6,442 bases of DNA from the NCBI GenBank assembly GCA_003660485.1, contig QMUI01000052.1, positions 1 through 6,442 of the forward strand, in the 5' to 3' direction. Each line of letters starts with the position of its first letter. Within the stretch, counting starts at the first letter, position 1. The stretch is from Thermococci archaeon (lineage in GTDB: Archaea > Methanobacteriota_B > Thermococci > Thermococcales > Thermococcaceae). Below the pieces are notes generated by a model. That model searched no databases, was not told where the DNA came from, and saw only the letters and a program-made list of their open reading frames with translations. A program made the position numbers and the translations under genes. This document shows, in pieces, positions 6,184 through 6,442 of the stretch.

Positions 6184-6441
6184 AACGAGCACGTTTTGGT
6201 ATTTGTCTATCCTCAAAACGTAGTCTGCAACCTCTTCGAGCCCCTTCCTGAAGTATGTTGACGATGCACCTATGTTGAGAAAGAGAAATGCAACTCTCCC
6301 TGACTCTTGTAAGTGCCTCCTTCCTATCACTTCAAAGTACGCTTCGATCTTTGTAGTGTCTGGCTTTATCTGATTCAAGAACTTGTGAAGGCCCAGGATG
6401 ATTAGCATTTTCCTCTTCTCGCTTGAAATTTTCTTGTAGAT
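6178..6441 (-). CDS. second DUF257-like protein, C-terminal part only (runs off the right edge)
   Basis: The frame is open to the right window edge (87 visible residues). The ATG at 6408 is preceded by in-frame codons giving IYKKISSEKRK, so it is probably internal, and the gene should begin about 350-400 bases outside the window if it has the usual family length. The visible end contains GRVAFLFLN, then GLEEVADYVLRIDKYQNVLV. This lines up with RTAFVFMN, then LFEEIATRVLRVEDDGTVKVL, in the neighbouring complete gene, sharing the AF-F-N, LEE-A and VLR pattern. This supports a shared family and tandem duplication. The LEEVADYVLRI end resembles the last helix-strand of KaiC/RadA-like ATPase domains. 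A start at ATG 6408 giving a 76-residue protein is possible but less likely, because no good Shine-Dalgarno site is seen before it. Function unknown. Confidence 0.7.
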   Translation of the reverse strand: MYKKISSEKRKMLIILGLHKFLNQIKPDTTKIEAYFEVIGRRHLQESGRVAFLFLNIGASSTYFRKGLEEVADYVLRIDKYQNVLVR

Positions 6442-6442
6442 C

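Noticed and set aside
1..6442. Search for mobile elements, CRISPR arrays, tRNA or rRNA genes and toxin-antitoxin or defence genes.
   Set aside because: Coding regions fill nearly the whole window; no terminal inverted repeats, spaced direct repeats, transposase motifs, tRNA-like cloverleaf or defence-family motifs were recognised.

Overview
The window looks like chromosomal DNA of a hyperthermophilic euryarchaeon of the order Thermococcales, most likely Pyrococcus. The evidence is indirect but consistent. Arginine is mostly AGG/AGA and isoleucine is often ATA. Shine-Dalgarno sites are of the AGGTG/GGTGAT type, genes are packed with 4-base overlaps, an archaeal TATA-like box lies in the one real intergenic gap, and there are two neighbouring members of what looks like the Pyrococcus/Thermococcus family DUF257. 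No RNA gene, CRISPR array, insertion sequence or integrase was seen.

Left part, plus strand (2-4581): a complete four-part ABC importer of the BMP/Nup (purine or other nucleoside) type, apart from the missing N-terminus of the first gene. In order these are the BMP-family substrate-binding lipoprotein (cut by the left window edge), a double-domain ATPase of the NupO/YufO/RbsA type, and two inner-membrane permeases of the NupP/YufP (COG4603) and NupQ/YufQ (COG1079) types. The binding-protein gene is separated from the ATPase gene by 47 bases holding a TATA-like box, a pyrimidine-rich T-run and a Shine-Dalgarno site. The last three genes overlap (14 and 4 bases) and must be co-transcribed. Together they should bind a nucleoside outside the cell and drive it inward with ATP.

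Right part, minus strand (6442-4571): a second, convergent operon read from the right edge leftwards. It holds the C-terminal part of a DUF257-like protein, a complete 205-residue DUF257-like paralogue, and a zinc-dependent medium-chain dehydrogenase (COG1063 group). Junctions are a 6-base gap, with the Shine-Dalgarno site of one gene overlapping the stop of the previous one, and then a 4-base ATGA overlap. The dehydrogenase has its catalytic and structural zinc ligands and a Rossmann motif, but has Arg where NAD-specific relatives have an acidic residue and lacks the usual relay His. Its substrate cannot be named.

The two operons meet tail to tail with their last coding bases overlapping by 11 bases, so each operon's transcription end must lie inside the other's terminal gene. 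The most open question is what the DUF257-like pair does and why it is translationally coupled to a dehydrogenase. The two proteins look like paralogues of each other and may be RecA/KaiC-like folds without a P-loop, which is inference only.
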